Below the pieces are notes generated by a model. The model did not search any database and was not told the origin of the DNA. It saw nothing but the letters and a program-made list of their open reading frames with translations. A program made the position numbers and the translations under genes. From the NCBI RefSeq assembly GCF_018596315.1, contig NZ_JAHEAG010000002.1, forward strand, positions 682,001-746,000: 64,000 nucleotides of DNA. Reading direction: 5' to 3'. Positions 25,830 to 35,300 of the stretch are shown in pieces; positions within the stretch are counted from its first letter, which is position 1, and the number at the start of each line of letters is the position of its first letter. The stretch is from Bradyrhizobium sp. SRL28 (lineage in GTDB: Bacteria > Pseudomonadota > Alphaproteobacteria > Rhizobiales > Xanthobacteraceae).

Positions 25830-28202
25830 TCACGCCGCCTTCGCCTTCGCATCCTGGATCGCACGCCACACCCGCTCCGGCGTCAGCGGCATGTCGATAT
25901 GCGTGATGCCATACTCCGACAGCGCGTCGACCACCGCGTTGACGATGCAGACGAGGCTGCCGGCGCAGCCGGCTTCGCCGCAGCCTTTGGTGCCCAGCGG
26001 ATTGGACTTTGCGGGCGAGGGGTGGTCGCCGACTTCCATCGGCGGGATGTCCTCCGCGCGCGGCAGCGCATAGTCCATGAACGAGCCGGTGATCGGCTGG
26101 CCGCTGGAATCGTAGCTGACTTCCTCCATCAGCGCCTGGCCGATGCCTTGCGCCACGCCGCCATGCAACTGGCCGGCAACGATCATCGGATTGACCACGG
26201 TGCCGAAATCATTGACGGCGAAATAGCGTACGATTTGCACGACGCCGGTCTCGGGATCGATTTCCACTTCCGCGACGTGGCAGCCATTGGGGAAGGTGGA
26301 CGGCGTGTCCTTGGTGGCGTGGTCGACGTCGAGCGACAGCGGCACGCCCTCGGGCATCCTGCCTTCGCGCACGCGCTGCGCCAGCTCCATGATGCCGATC
26401 GAACGGTCGGTGCCGGCGATGGTGAAGCGGCCGCTGGCGAACTCGATATCGCCTTCGGACGCCTCCATCAGATGCGCGGCGGCCTGCTTGCCCTTTGCGA
26501 TCACGAGCGCGGACGCCTCCACGATCGCCTGACCGGTTGCCGTGATCGAGCGCGAGCCGCCGGTGCCGTTGCCGAACCGGACGAGATCGCTGTCGTTCTG
26601 CTCCATCGTGATCTTTTCGAAGGGCACGCCGAGCTGCGCCGACAGCACCTGCGCGAACGGCGTGGCGTGGCCCTGGCCGTAATCGAGCGTGCCGGTGGTC
26701 AGCTTTACCGAACCATCCGGCTCGAAGCTGATCTTGCCGAGCTCGCCGCTTGGCGGCGCGGTCACTTCCAGATACGAGCCGACGGCGATGCCGCGCAGCC
26801 TGCCGCTCTTTTTGCTTTCCTTCTTCCGTTTGACAAAATTGGCGTGATCGGAAATCTCCAGCGCCTTGTTGAAGACCCCTGCGAAATCGCCGCTGTCATA
26901 GGTGACGCCGGAGGCCGCCGCGAACGGCAGTTGCGACGGCTTGATGAAGTTGCGCTTGCGCAGCGCGAGCCGGTTGATGCCCATCTCGTCGGCGGCGCGA
27001 TCGATCAGCCGCTCCATGTAGTAGTTGGCCTCGGGCCGGCCGGCGCCGCGATAGGCGCCCATCAGCGTGGTGTTGGTCAACACCGTCTTGATGTCGACGC
27101 CGAGCAGCGGCGTGCGGTAGACGCTGGCGAGGTTCTTGCCGGTGTTGAGGGACAACGGCCCCGGCGCGACGCCGGTGATGTAGGCGCCGAGATTACCGTA
27201 ACCCTGCAGGCGCACCGCCAAAAACTTGCCTTCGGCATCGAGCGCGAGTTCGGCATGGATGAGCTGCGCGCGGCCCTGGCTGTCTGAGAGGAAGCTGGTC
27301 GAGCGCTCGTCGGTCCATTTCACGGGGCGGCCCAGCGCCTTCGCCGCATGCAGGATGCAGGTATATTCGGGATAGCTGACGTTCTTCATGCCGAAGGAGC
27401 CGCCGACATTGGCAGTCAGGATGCGAACCTTGTCGTTCGGTACGTTGAGGATTTTCGCCAGCGTCACCTTGTTGCCGGAGACGCCCTGCGTCGGCACCTG
27501 CAGCGTGAAGCGTTCGGCCGCCTTGTCAAAGGCTGCAAGCGCCACGCGCGGCTCCATCGACACCACCGCGACGCGGGTGTTGACGATGTCGAGTTTTGTG
27601 ACATGCGCAGCAGCGGCAAACGCGGCGTCGATCTTGGCCGTATCGCCATAGTGATAGTCGAGCGCGACGTTGTTTGGGATGTGATCGTAGAGCAGCGGCG
27701 CGCCGGGTTTGGTGGCCTCCGCGGCATCGGTCACGGCAGGCAGCGGCTCGATGTCGAGCTCGACGGCCTCCGCCGCATCGCGTGCCTGCGCCAGCGTTTC
27801 CGCGACCACAAAGGCGAAGGGGTCGCCGACAAAGCGCACCTTGTCGGTCGCCAGCGCCGGACGGTTGGTCTGCAACAGCGGCGAGCCATCCCGGCTCTTC
27901 AAGGGCAGGCCGCAGGTGAAGGGCGCGTAGCCGGCGGCTTCCAGGTCCTTGCCGGTCCAGACGCCGAGCACGCCCGGCATCGCCTTGGCGGTGGCCGTCT
28001 CGATCCCCTTGATGATCCCGTGGGCATGGCTGGAGCGCACCATCCAGCAATAGGCCTGGCCGGGCAGGGTGAAATCGTCGGTGTATTTGCCCTTGCCGCG
28101 AACCAGCGTGTCGTCTTCCTTGCGGCGCACCGGCTGCCCCACACCGTATTTTTGCAGTGCGATAGCGTTGTCCAGGGTGGGGGCCGACGTGTGGTCTTGC
28201 AT
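25830..28202 (-). CDS. Xanthine dehydrogenase family molybdenum subunit, form II CoxL-like
   Basis: A 790-residue molybdopterin-binding large subunit. It shows GGSFGMK (molybdenum pocket), AYRGAGRPEANYYME near residue 383, and the active-site glutamate in KGCGEAGCAG near the C-terminus. AYRGAGR is the form II signature; true aerobic CO dehydrogenase has AYRCSFR, so CO oxidation is unlikely and an aldehyde or heterocycle is more probable. The ATG at 28202 has AGGTG upstream. The FAD (CoxM) and iron-sulfur (CoxS) subunits needed by this family are not adjacent; neighbours are a rhodanese and a ppx/gppA gene. Confidence 0.87.
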   Translation of the reverse strand: MQDHTSAPTLDNAIALQKYGVGQPVRRKEDDTLVRGKGKYTDDFTLPGQAYCWMVRSSHAHGIIKGIETATAKAMPGVLGVWTGKDLEAAGYAPFTCGLPLKSRDGSPLLQTNRPALATDKVRFVGDPFAFVVAETLAQARDAAEAVELDIEPLPAVTDAAEATKPGAPLLYDHIPNNVALDYHYGDTAKIDAAFAAAAHVTKLDIVNTRVAVVSMEPRVALAAFDKAAERFTLQVPTQGVSGNKVTLAKILNVPNDKVRILTANVGGSFGMKNVSYPEYTCILHAAKALGRPVKWTDERSTSFLSDSQGRAQLIHAELALDAEGKFLAVRLQGYGNLGAYITGVAPGPLSLNTGKNLASVYRTPLLGVDIKTVLTNTTLMGAYRGAGRPEANYYMERLIDRAADEMGINRLALRKRNFIKPSQLPFAAASGVTYDSGDFAGVFNKALEISDHANFVKRKKESKKSGRLRGIAVGSYLEVTAPPSGELGKISFEPDGSVKLTTGTLDYGQGHATPFAQVLSAQLGVPFEKITMEQNDSDLVRFGNGTGGSRSITATGQAIVEASALVIAKGKQAAAHLMEASEGDIEFASGRFTIAGTDRSIGIMELAQRVREGRMPEGVPLSLDVDHATKDTPSTFPNGCHVAEVEIDPETGVVQIVRYFAVNDFGTVVNPMIVAGQLHGGVAQGIGQALMEEVSYDSSGQPITGSFMDYALPRAEDIPPMEVGDHPSPAKSNPLGTKGCGEAGCAGSLVCIVNAVVDALSEYGITHIDMPLTPERVWRAIQDAKAKAA

Positions 28203-28408
28203 CGAAAACACCTGAAATGCTGGATTTTCTTGGGTTTTTGGGGTTTCGCGGGTTCCCGCTCAGATAACGTACCGTAACATCCCGGACAACGCCTGATTGG
28301 GCATAGTCCTATGTGATGGGTTGTTGCGTAGCCCCTTGGCGCTGCTAAAGTTTCCGTGAACGGTAATTTTCTTCGGCGGCCGGAAGCGGCCACGGAAAGA
28401 CAGTTTTG

Positions 28409-29452
28409 ATGAATGACGATACGCGGCTGCGCGAAGGTCTTGAGGCCTGCGCAAGCCCGTCAGGTTCGGTTGCGGCGGCCACGGCAAACGGTGTTTATGC
28501 CGCGCTCGACCTTGGCACCAATAATTGCCGGCTTTTGATCGCCAGTCCGGCTGGCGATGGTTTTCGCGTGATGGATTCGTTTTCGCGGATCATCCGGCTC
28601 GGCGAGGGCATTTCTGCAACCGGTTCCATCAGCGACGCCGCGATCGACCGCGCCATCGCAGCACTCAGCATCTGCAGCGACAAGATCCGCTACCGCAAGG
28701 CCCGCCGCCTGCGACTGATCGCAACCGAAGCCTGCCGCGCCGCCGCCAATGCCGACAGCTTTCGCGCCCGCGTTGCGAGCGAAACCGGCATCCGGCTCGA
28801 GGTGATCGATCGCGAGACCGAGGCGACGCTCGCCGTGATCGGCTGCTCGCCTTTGCTCGACGCAAGAGGGCGGGGCGCGATCCTGTTCGACATCGGCGGC
28901 GGCTCGACCGAACTGGTGCGGATCGAGCGCGATCCTGCCGAGCAGAATGCGCCGCCGCGGATCAAGGCGTGGATGTCGATCCCGCTCGGCGTCGTCACTT
29001 TAGCCGAGCACTTCGGCGGACGTGACGTCACGGCCGAATCCTATGCGCACATGGTGCGCGAGGTCGCGCAATATGTCGCGCCGTTCGCCGCCGAGCACGG
29101 CACGGATTTGCGCGACATGCACATGCTGGGCACGTCGGGCACCGTGACGACGCTCGCCGGCGTCCATCTCAATCTGGCGCGGTATGATCGCCGCCGCATC
29201 GACGGCATCTGGATGAACGGTTCCGACGTCACCACGGTGATCCAGCGGCTGCGCGGCATGAGCTATCAGGAGCGCGCCAACAACAATTGCATCAGCGTCG
29301 AGCGCGCCGATCTGGTGCTGGCCGGCTGCGCCATTCTGGATGCGATCCGCGATGCCTTCCCGCTGCCGCGGCTGCGCGTCGCCGACCGGGGCCTGCGCGA
29401 GGGCATGCTGGTCGAGATGATGCGCGAGGACGGCGCGCTCAGGGCGTGCTAA
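28409..29452 (+). CDS. Ppx/GppA family exopolyphosphatase/pppGpp phosphohydrolase
   Basis: A 347-residue protein of the actin-like ATPase fold. Phosphate-binding motifs are LDLGTNNCRLLI and FDIGGGSTELVRI. The middle GTSGTVTTLAGVHLNL and C-terminal RVADRGLREGML are also diagnostic. The length equals the short N-terminal-type Ppx of alphaproteobacteria without the HD-like extension. It hydrolyses polyphosphate or pppGpp and so affects stringent signalling. The rlmE gene follows 57 bases downstream on the same strand, a common pairing in rhizobia. Confidence 0.9.
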   Translation: MNDDTRLREGLEACASPSGSVAAATANGVYAALDLGTNNCRLLIASPAGDGFRVMDSFSRIIRLGEGISATGSISDAAIDRAIAALSICSDKIRYRKARRLRLIATEACRAAANADSFRARVASETGIRLEVIDRETEATLAVIGCSPLLDARGRGAILFDIGGGSTELVRIERDPAEQNAPPRIKAWMSIPLGVVTLAEHFGGRDVTAESYAHMVREVAQYVAPFAAEHGTDLRDMHMLGTSGTVTTLAGVHLNLARYDRRRIDGIWMNGSDVTTVIQRLRGMSYQERANNNCISVERADLVLAGCAILDAIRDAFPLPRLRVADRGLREGMLVEMMREDGALRAC

Positions 29453-29509
29453 TGCGCCGCGTGGCGTGATGTGCTAGATCGCGTCTGACACCTCAAGGCA
29501 CCAATTGAC

Positions 29510-30199
29510 ATGGCAAAAGACACCACCGGACGGCTGCACGTCACGGTCAAGAGCGGTGGCAAGCGCAAGCTGTCGTCAAAACTCTGGCTGGAGCGCCAGC
29601 TCAACGATCCCTATGTGGCGAAGGCCAAGCGGGATGGCTATCGCTCGCGAGCGGCCTACAAGCTGATCGAGATCGACGACAAGTATCATTTCCTCAAGCA
29701 TGGCATCGCGGTGGTCGATCTCGGCGCCGCCCCCGGCGGCTGGAGCCAGATCGCGGCCAAGCGCGTCGGCGCGGTCAATGGCAAGGGCAAGGTGGTGGCG
29801 ATCGATCTCCTGGAGATGCCGGAAGTCCCCGGCGTCAACTTCGCGCAGCTCGACTTCCTGGCCGAGGACGCGCCGGAAAAACTCATCGCCATGATGGGCG
29901 GGCGCGCCGACGTCGTGATATCAGACATGGCGCCCAACACCACCGGCCACCGCAAGACCGATCAGTTGCGCATCGTCGGCCTGATCGAAACCGCGGCAGC
30001 GTTTGCCAGCGACGTGCTCAATCCCGGCGGAACGTTTCTGGCCAAGGCCTTTCAGAGCGGCGCCGATGCCGAACTGGTCGCGCAATTGAAGCGCGATTTC
30101 GCCAGCGTGCGCCACGTCAAGCCGGCCTCCAGCCGGCAGGATTCGTCGGAGCGATACGTCCTGGCGATGGGATTTCGCGGGCACCGCGATCAATCTTGA
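29510..30199 (+). CDS. rlmE: 23S rRNA (uridine-2'-O)-methyltransferase
   Basis: A 229-residue FtsJ/RrmJ methyltransferase. The SAM-binding motif is [16 protein letters not shown]. The K-D-K-E tetrad is visible: Lys in YRSRAAYKL, Asp in SDMAPN, Lys in AKAFQ and Glu in SSERY. An N-terminal basic segment ([14 protein letters not shown]) fits rRNA binding. It methylates U2552 (E. coli numbering) in the A-loop during late 50S assembly. It lies downstream of ppx/gppA and may share its transcript. Confidence 0.93.
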   Translation: MAKDTTGRLHVTVKSGGKRKLSSKLWLERQLNDPYVAKAKRDGYRSRAAYKLIEIDDKYHFLKHGIAVVDLGAAPGGWSQIAAKRVGAVNGKGKVVAIDLLEMPEVPGVNFAQLDFLAEDAPEKLIAMMGGRADVVISDMAPNTTGHRKTDQLRIVGLIETAAAFASDVLNPGGTFLAKAFQSGADAELVAQLKRDFASVRHVKPASSRQDSSERYVLAMGFRGHRDQS

Positions 30200-30291
30200 A
30201 GCACAACCTTTGCGGCGCTCTTAATTAGCATAACCTCCTTAGATTGCAGCGCGAGGCGGAAGCGGGCGGTAGGGTCTAGCGCGAATCCCCT

Positions 30292-30317
30292 GGAACTTTC
30301 CCTCCATAAGGCGTATT
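30292..30317 (+). promoter_or_regulatory. Weak sigma-EcfG-like promoter before the Crp/Fnr gene
   Basis: GGAAC at 30292-30296, a 16-base spacer, then GTATT at 30313. The -10 element has GTA instead of GTT, so the match is partial. It lies about 100 bases upstream of the start codon. Confidence 0.25.
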
Positions 30318-30416
30318 TCAATAGTCCGGCGCGGTCTGTTTATCCGCATGCAGCCTTGACGCCACCGGGAATTCTGCAGCGAGCCGCGCCTCCGTCTGGG
30401 AAGGAGTATTCCCGTG

Positions 30417-31235
30417 ATGGAGCAGAGGACCAGAGTTGGTAATCGACTGTTAGCTGCGTTGCCGCCAGCAGACCTCGATTTGCTTGTGCGTCATTTCCGA
30501 CTGGTTGAGCTTGACCGGGACACCGTGCTGGTGCGGACGGGCGATCCAATAGATCGGATCTATTTTCCCCTCAGCGGCTTGATCGCCTTCATCATGGATA
30601 TGCCGAGCGGGCAAACGGTCGCGACCGCCGTCATCGGCAATGAGGCAGCCGTGGGCCTCCTGTCGACCATGGAGTCTTCCCGCTCTCCGATGACGGCGGT
30701 GGTCCGGGTGGCGGGGCTCGCACTGCAAATTTCGCCGACACGATTTCATGCGGCGCTCGGCCGCAGCAGAGCCTTGAACGGCGCGATTCAAACGCACAAC
30801 AGGGCACTGATGGCGCAATTCCAGCACGTCGCGGCCTGCAACGCGCTGCACTCGGTCGAGGCGCGTCTGGCGAGGTGGTTGCTGCACGTGCACGATCGGG
30901 CTGACGGGGACGTCCTGCCGCTGACCCAGGAGACGCTTGCGGAATTTCTCGGCGTGCGGCGGACGACGGTAACGCAGGTCATTTCCAAGCTTCGCGATTC
31001 GGGCGCAATCCGATCCAATGCTCGCGGCTCGATCGAGATTGACAGACCGCGGCTCGAAGCAGCGGCATGCGAATGCTACCAGCTCATGCGCCGCAGAATC
31101 GATCGTATCGTCCTGACGGAGAAAATGAAGCCGGCACTGGCCGGGGCTGAAATTCCCCTGTTTGCCACCGCGGACGAAGTGCGGCGGCGCGCACCGCCGC
31201 AGGGAGCGACCGGCCAACGGCCACGGGGCCATTGA
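30417..31235 (+). CDS. Crp/Fnr-family transcriptional regulator
   Basis: A 272-residue regulator with a cyclic-nucleotide-binding-type N-terminal barrel (VLVRTGDPIDRIYFPLSGLIAF) and a C-terminal winged helix (PLTQETLAEFLGVRRTTVTQVI). No cysteine cluster of the Fnr type is seen at the N-terminus, so it is probably not an oxygen sensor. AAGGAG at 30401-30406 could serve either the GTG at 30414 or the ATG at 30417. The C-terminus carries a non-conserved basic tail (RRRAPPQGATGQRPRGH). It belongs to the large set of orphan Crp/Fnr proteins in Bradyrhizobium; the ligand is unknown. Confidence 0.85.
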   Translation: MEQRTRVGNRLLAALPPADLDLLVRHFRLVELDRDTVLVRTGDPIDRIYFPLSGLIAFIMDMPSGQTVATAVIGNEAAVGLLSTMESSRSPMTAVVRVAGLALQISPTRFHAALGRSRALNGAIQTHNRALMAQFQHVAACNALHSVEARLARWLLHVHDRADGDVLPLTQETLAEFLGVRRTTVTQVISKLRDSGAIRSNARGSIEIDRPRLEAAACECYQLMRRRIDRIVLTEKMKPALAGAEIPLFATADEVRRRAPPQGATGQRPRGH

Positions 31236-31259
31236 GCGGATTGCAGCGCCTCGACGGCT

Positions 31260-31481
31260 CTACGCCGGTTGCAGGGCGAATGCGGGCTCGTGCATGCGCC
31301 ATTTCTCTTCAGGCTCGTGAACCCAGGCCTCCCGGGCAAACCATTCGTGACTGGCCTGGCAGATCGAGCAAAAGGTGCGCGCGAAAAACACCGGGCTGCA
31401 TCGAAACCTCTCCCGATCCGCCTTCATGCCTGTCGGGATAGCTCGCCCCGTCCCGGGGCATTTGATCATGACCACGCCCAT
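31260..31481 (-). CDS. Small cysteine-containing protein of unknown function
   Basis: A 73-residue protein. Its sequence IKCPGTGRAIPTG, then RFRCSPVFFARTFCSIC and HEWFAREAWVHEP, suggests a small zinc-ribbon-like fold: Cys in IKC and FRC, then the CSIC pair and a histidine. GGAGGA lies upstream of the ATG at 31481, which supports translation; an internal ATG at 31469 is possible. It is convergent with the Crp/Fnr gene. I believe similar short proteins occur in Bradyrhizobium genomes, but this is memory and not a search result. The function is unknown. Confidence 0.65.
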   Translation of the reverse strand: MGVVMIKCPGTGRAIPTGMKADRERFRCSPVFFARTFCSICQASHEWFAREAWVHEPEEKWRMHEPAFALQPA

Positions 31482-31609
31482 TCTGTTCCTCCGTTGCTTG
31501 GATTTTTTGTGCCGGCGGCACGCTGCTTCGCCACCGGCTGGAATGCGCCCTTCTCAGGGGGCGCTTGTTCCAGCCGATCCCGGCGGGCTGCAAAAGGCTC
31601 GACTAAGAA

Positions 31610-32080
31610 CTAGGCCGCCTTCTGCAGCACGCTGGCGAAGCTTTTCTTGATCGGATCGGCGGTCTCGCTCGCGACCTTGCGCGTGAGCTCCCAAAGCTCC
31701 CGGCCCTGCGCGGCCGTGGCTGCGAAGTTCTTGCTGCCTTGCGCGGCGGAGAGCTGCAGGATTTCCGAGGGCGACTTCATGCCCAGGAGATGGGTGAGAA
31801 AATCAAAAGCGGAGCTGGTATTGGCGCCGGAGAACTCGATGACTTTGGCGGCATAGTCCGCAGCGCCCTTTGCGTTGGCCGAATAGGCTTGCAGGAGAGC
31901 GTCGTTGATCGCTCCCGAGGCCGTCTTCATCTTCTCGATGTTTTCCTTTGCCCGGATCATGTTCTGCTCGGCGAGCCCATCGAAAATACCCGGCACCGCT
32001 GGGAACGACATGCCCGAGCGCTTCACGTCGGCGTCGGCTTTCGGATCGGCGTTCACTTCCTTCGCATTGGCTTGATTCAC
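31610..32080 (-). CDS. Phasin-family protein
   Basis: A protein of about 156 residues with the alpha-helical phasin domain: GLAEQNMIRAKENIEKMKTA, then FSGANTSSAFDFLTHLLGMK, SPSEILQLSAAQ and FAATAAQGRELWELTRKVAS. It probably coats polyhydroxybutyrate granules or acts as a stress-linked phasin. The GTG at 32080 with AAAGGA upstream is preferred over a TTG at 32098. A good sigma-EcfG promoter motif lies directly upstream at 32101-32126, placing the gene in the general stress response by inference. Confidence 0.87.
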   Translation of the reverse strand: MNQANAKEVNADPKADADVKRSGMSFPAVPGIFDGLAEQNMIRAKENIEKMKTASGAINDALLQAYSANAKGAADYAAKVIEFSGANTSSAFDFLTHLLGMKSPSEILQLSAAQGSKNFAATAAQGRELWELTRKVASETADPIKKSFASVLQKAA

Positions 32081-32100
32081 GCGTCTACGTCCTTTCAATT

Positions 32101-32126
32101 GAAACTGAATTTAATGGGAGCGTTCC
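32101..32126 (-). promoter_or_regulatory. Sigma-EcfG (general stress response) promoter of the phasin gene
   Basis: On the minus strand the sequence reads GGAAC (32126-32122), a 16-base spacer, then GTT (32105-32103) followed by TC. This fits the alphaproteobacterial general stress consensus GGAAC-N16/17-GTT. It ends about 20 bases before the phasin start codon, so transcripts would have a very short leader. Confidence 0.6.
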
Positions 32127-32305
32127 CCGTCGTGGTGGGGGTCCCGGCACGGAACGGCGCCGCGCCTGACCAGATATGGCCGACAGTCGCGGGAGCTTCC
32201 GTTCGCTTTCTGACTCTCACGTCAGATTCTTTTTACGGCGCGGAACGCGCAGCGCGCTGGGGCAAATTCAGGCTGCGTTGGGTTACGTCCTCGCCTTGCG
32301 CACCA

Positions 32306-35300
32306 TCACCTCGCCAGGAAGAAAAAATCCTCCCGGCCGGGCAGCGAGCCGTAGGTGTAGGGCTCCTGCCGTCCCGCCGTCGCCTCCATCACGTCGTCGC
32401 GCACGAGGCGGAACAGCTTGTTGATCTCGACATTCGGTGTCGCGATGCGCTGCGCAAACGCCACCGCAAACGGGCTGTTGCCGCCTTCGCCGTCGAGCGC
32501 GGTCTGTCCGTGCTTGGCCGCATAGACCACCAGCGTCGCGCCTGACACCTTGACCTCGCTGAGGCCTCGGCTGACCGATCGCGTGCGGGTGCCGCCGCTG
32601 CCCTTGGCGGCGGAGGCCAGCGGCTGCACGGAGGCCGTCTTTTGCATCTGGGAAGCGAATGGATTGTCGCGGCAGGCGTCGAGCAGGATCAGCCTGAGTT
32701 TTTTGGCGCCTTCGACCGCGGTCATGACGTGATCGAGCGGCACCGCCTCGTATTGAATGTCGCGATCGACCGCGACCTTGGCCTCGACCGGGATCAGGTA
32801 ATTGACGCCGCTCACCTCCATGCCGTGACCGGCGTAGTAGACCACGGCCCAGTCGGCCTTTTCGGCGTTGCCGGCGAACGTCTTGAGCGCATCGAGCAGG
32901 CGGCCGCGGTCGGAGTCACTGACCAACGTGACCTCCTCGAAGCCGACCGCGCGAAGCGACGCCGCGATCGCCTCGGCATCGCGCTTCGGGTTGGGAAGCG
33001 CAGGGACGTTCTTGTAGGCGGAGTTGCCGATCACGAGTGCGATCCGCCGGCCTTGCTGGACGACCGCACTGGGGGCCACGGTCGGAACGACGGCGGCCGG
33101 CGTCGGGATCGAGGTTGCGGATGCCGCCTTGGAAGGGGCTGCGGGAATGGCCGGCTGCAGCGCGCCGGAGTCGAGCGCGGCGAGGCGGGCGCGGGCGATT
33201 TCCAGGCTCGAATTGTTGATGTTGGCACGTTCCTGCGATTTCGACGCGACTGCCGCCTTGAACGCTTCTTTCGCGCGCGTCAGGTCGCCTGTCTTCTCAT
33301 AAGTCAGGCCGACGCCGGTCAGGCCCGGAATGTCGTCGGGTGCGCGCTTGAGCAAATTATCGTAGGCGGCCAGCGCCGCCTTGAAGTCGCCTTTGTAGCG
33401 CAATGCATCTCCGCGGTAGAGATAGCCAGTCACGTCGTTCGGATTAAGCTTGAGCGACTGGTCGATGTCCCTCAGCGCGCGGACCAGATCTCCCTTCTGG
33501 CGCCACAGGTCGCCGCGGGCGGAGAGTGCCCTGTTGGCCTTGGGGTCGAGACGAATGGCCTCGTCGTAATCGGCCATCGCGCGATCGTATTCGCCGATCC
33601 TGGACCAGATGAAACCGCGGCCGCCATAGCTGGAAGAGAGGGTCGGATCGAGCGCGAGCGCTTCGCCATAAAGGGCGAGCGCGCGATCTATTTCGTCGTT
33701 CTCGTGATGAACGTCGGCAAGCGACGTCAGGAAGTTGGGGTTCTTCGGCTGCAGGCGAAGCGCTTCATTGATTTCCGTCATCGCGCGATCGACCTGACGA
33801 CGGGTTCTCCACACCTGCGCGCGTGCATTGTAGGCGGCGGCATATCGCGGATTGAGGCCGATCGCCTTGTCGTAATCCACCATCGCGCGATCGTAGTCGC
33901 TCTTGTCCCTCCAGAGGTCGCCGCGGCTCCCGTATCGGCTGGGAGAATTCGGCTCGAGACGGATCGCCTCGTTGTAATCGGCCAGCGCCAGATCCCATTC
34001 GCCGCTATTCCTGTAGAAGTTGGCGCGCGCGCCATACGGGTACGCGCTTTTGGGATCGCGATTGACGGCTTCGTTGTGATCGGCGAGGGACCGCGCGCGG
34101 TCGCCCTTGTTCTCCCAGACATTGGCGCGGGTGCTGTAGGCGCTGGCATTCTTGGGATCCAGCGAGATCGCCTTGGCGATGTCGGCAATGGCGCGATCGT
34201 ACTGGCCGTAGTTGTTCAACATCGCGCTGCGCTCGATATACCTGTCGACGCTGGTCGGGTCTATTCGGATGGATTCATCGAGATCCGCGAGTGCGCGTGC
34301 GTAGTTGCCCTTCCGTTCCCACGCCTGGCCGCGTGTCGCGTAGGACCCCGAATATTTCGGATCGAGGCGTATGGCTTCCGTGAAATCCGCAATTGCAAGG
34401 TCATTCTCGAACTTGCTGCCATAGGAAATGCCACGGCCGTGAAACGCCGTGTCGGAGTTCTTGTCGAGGCTGATTGCCTTGTTGTAGTCGGCGATTGCCT
34501 TGTCGTGTTCGGCCTTGCTCTCGAAGGCATTGCCGCGGCTGACGTAATGGCTCGCAGACTCCGGTTCGAGCCGAATGGCAATCTCGTAGTCCGCGATGGC
34601 GGGGTCGTAATCTCCCTTGTTACTCCAGGCGTTGCCGCGGCCCTTGAAGGCCTCGACACTTTTGGGATCGAGCTTGATGGCCGCGTCAAAATCCATGATG
34701 GCGCGATCATATTCTTTCTTGTTGCTCCAGGTGTCGCCGCGCAGCCTGATGTTGTCGGCGTCGTCAGGCTTGAGCCGGATGACGACATCATAGTCGGCGA
34801 TGGCCCGATCGTGTTCGCCCTTGTTGTTCAGCGCGATGCCGCGATTGCGCAGTGCATTGATGTATTTGGGATCGAGGTGGAGCGCTGCGTTGTAATCGGT
34901 AATGGCGCGATCGTGATCGTCCTTGGCTTCGTAAACATTGCCGCGGGCATTATAGAAGTCCTTGATTTTTGAATCGAGGCGGATGGCTTCGCTGTAGTCG
35001 GCGATGGCGCGATCGTAATCCTTCTTGCCGTAGTAGGCGTCGGCCCGGCCGCTGAAGCCGTAGGCTTCATTGGGATCGAGCTTGATGGATTGGGTATAAT
35101 CGGCGATCGCCTTGTCGTGCTCTTTCTTGTAGTCCCAGCTATCGGCGCGACCGCGCCAGGACGGCGCGTAGGCAGGGTCCAGCTTGATCGCCTGATTGAA
35201 GTCGGCGATGGCCTTGTCATACTGTTCCTTGGATAGCCATACCTGCGCCCGGTTGTGCCAGGGAGCGCTCAGCTTCGGGCCGATGCGGATCGCCTGCGCG

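Noticed and set aside
25830..28202. Aerobic CO dehydrogenase large subunit
   Set aside because: The active-site loop is AYRGAGR and not the AYRCSFR of CO-oxidising form I enzymes.
32642..34972. A 776-residue plus-strand frame opposite the TPR-caspase gene
   Set aside because: It mirrors the TPR array with period-34 repeats of Asp/Val/Ile-rich sequence and has no known domain. The minus strand has a signal peptide, TPR consensus and caspase motifs.
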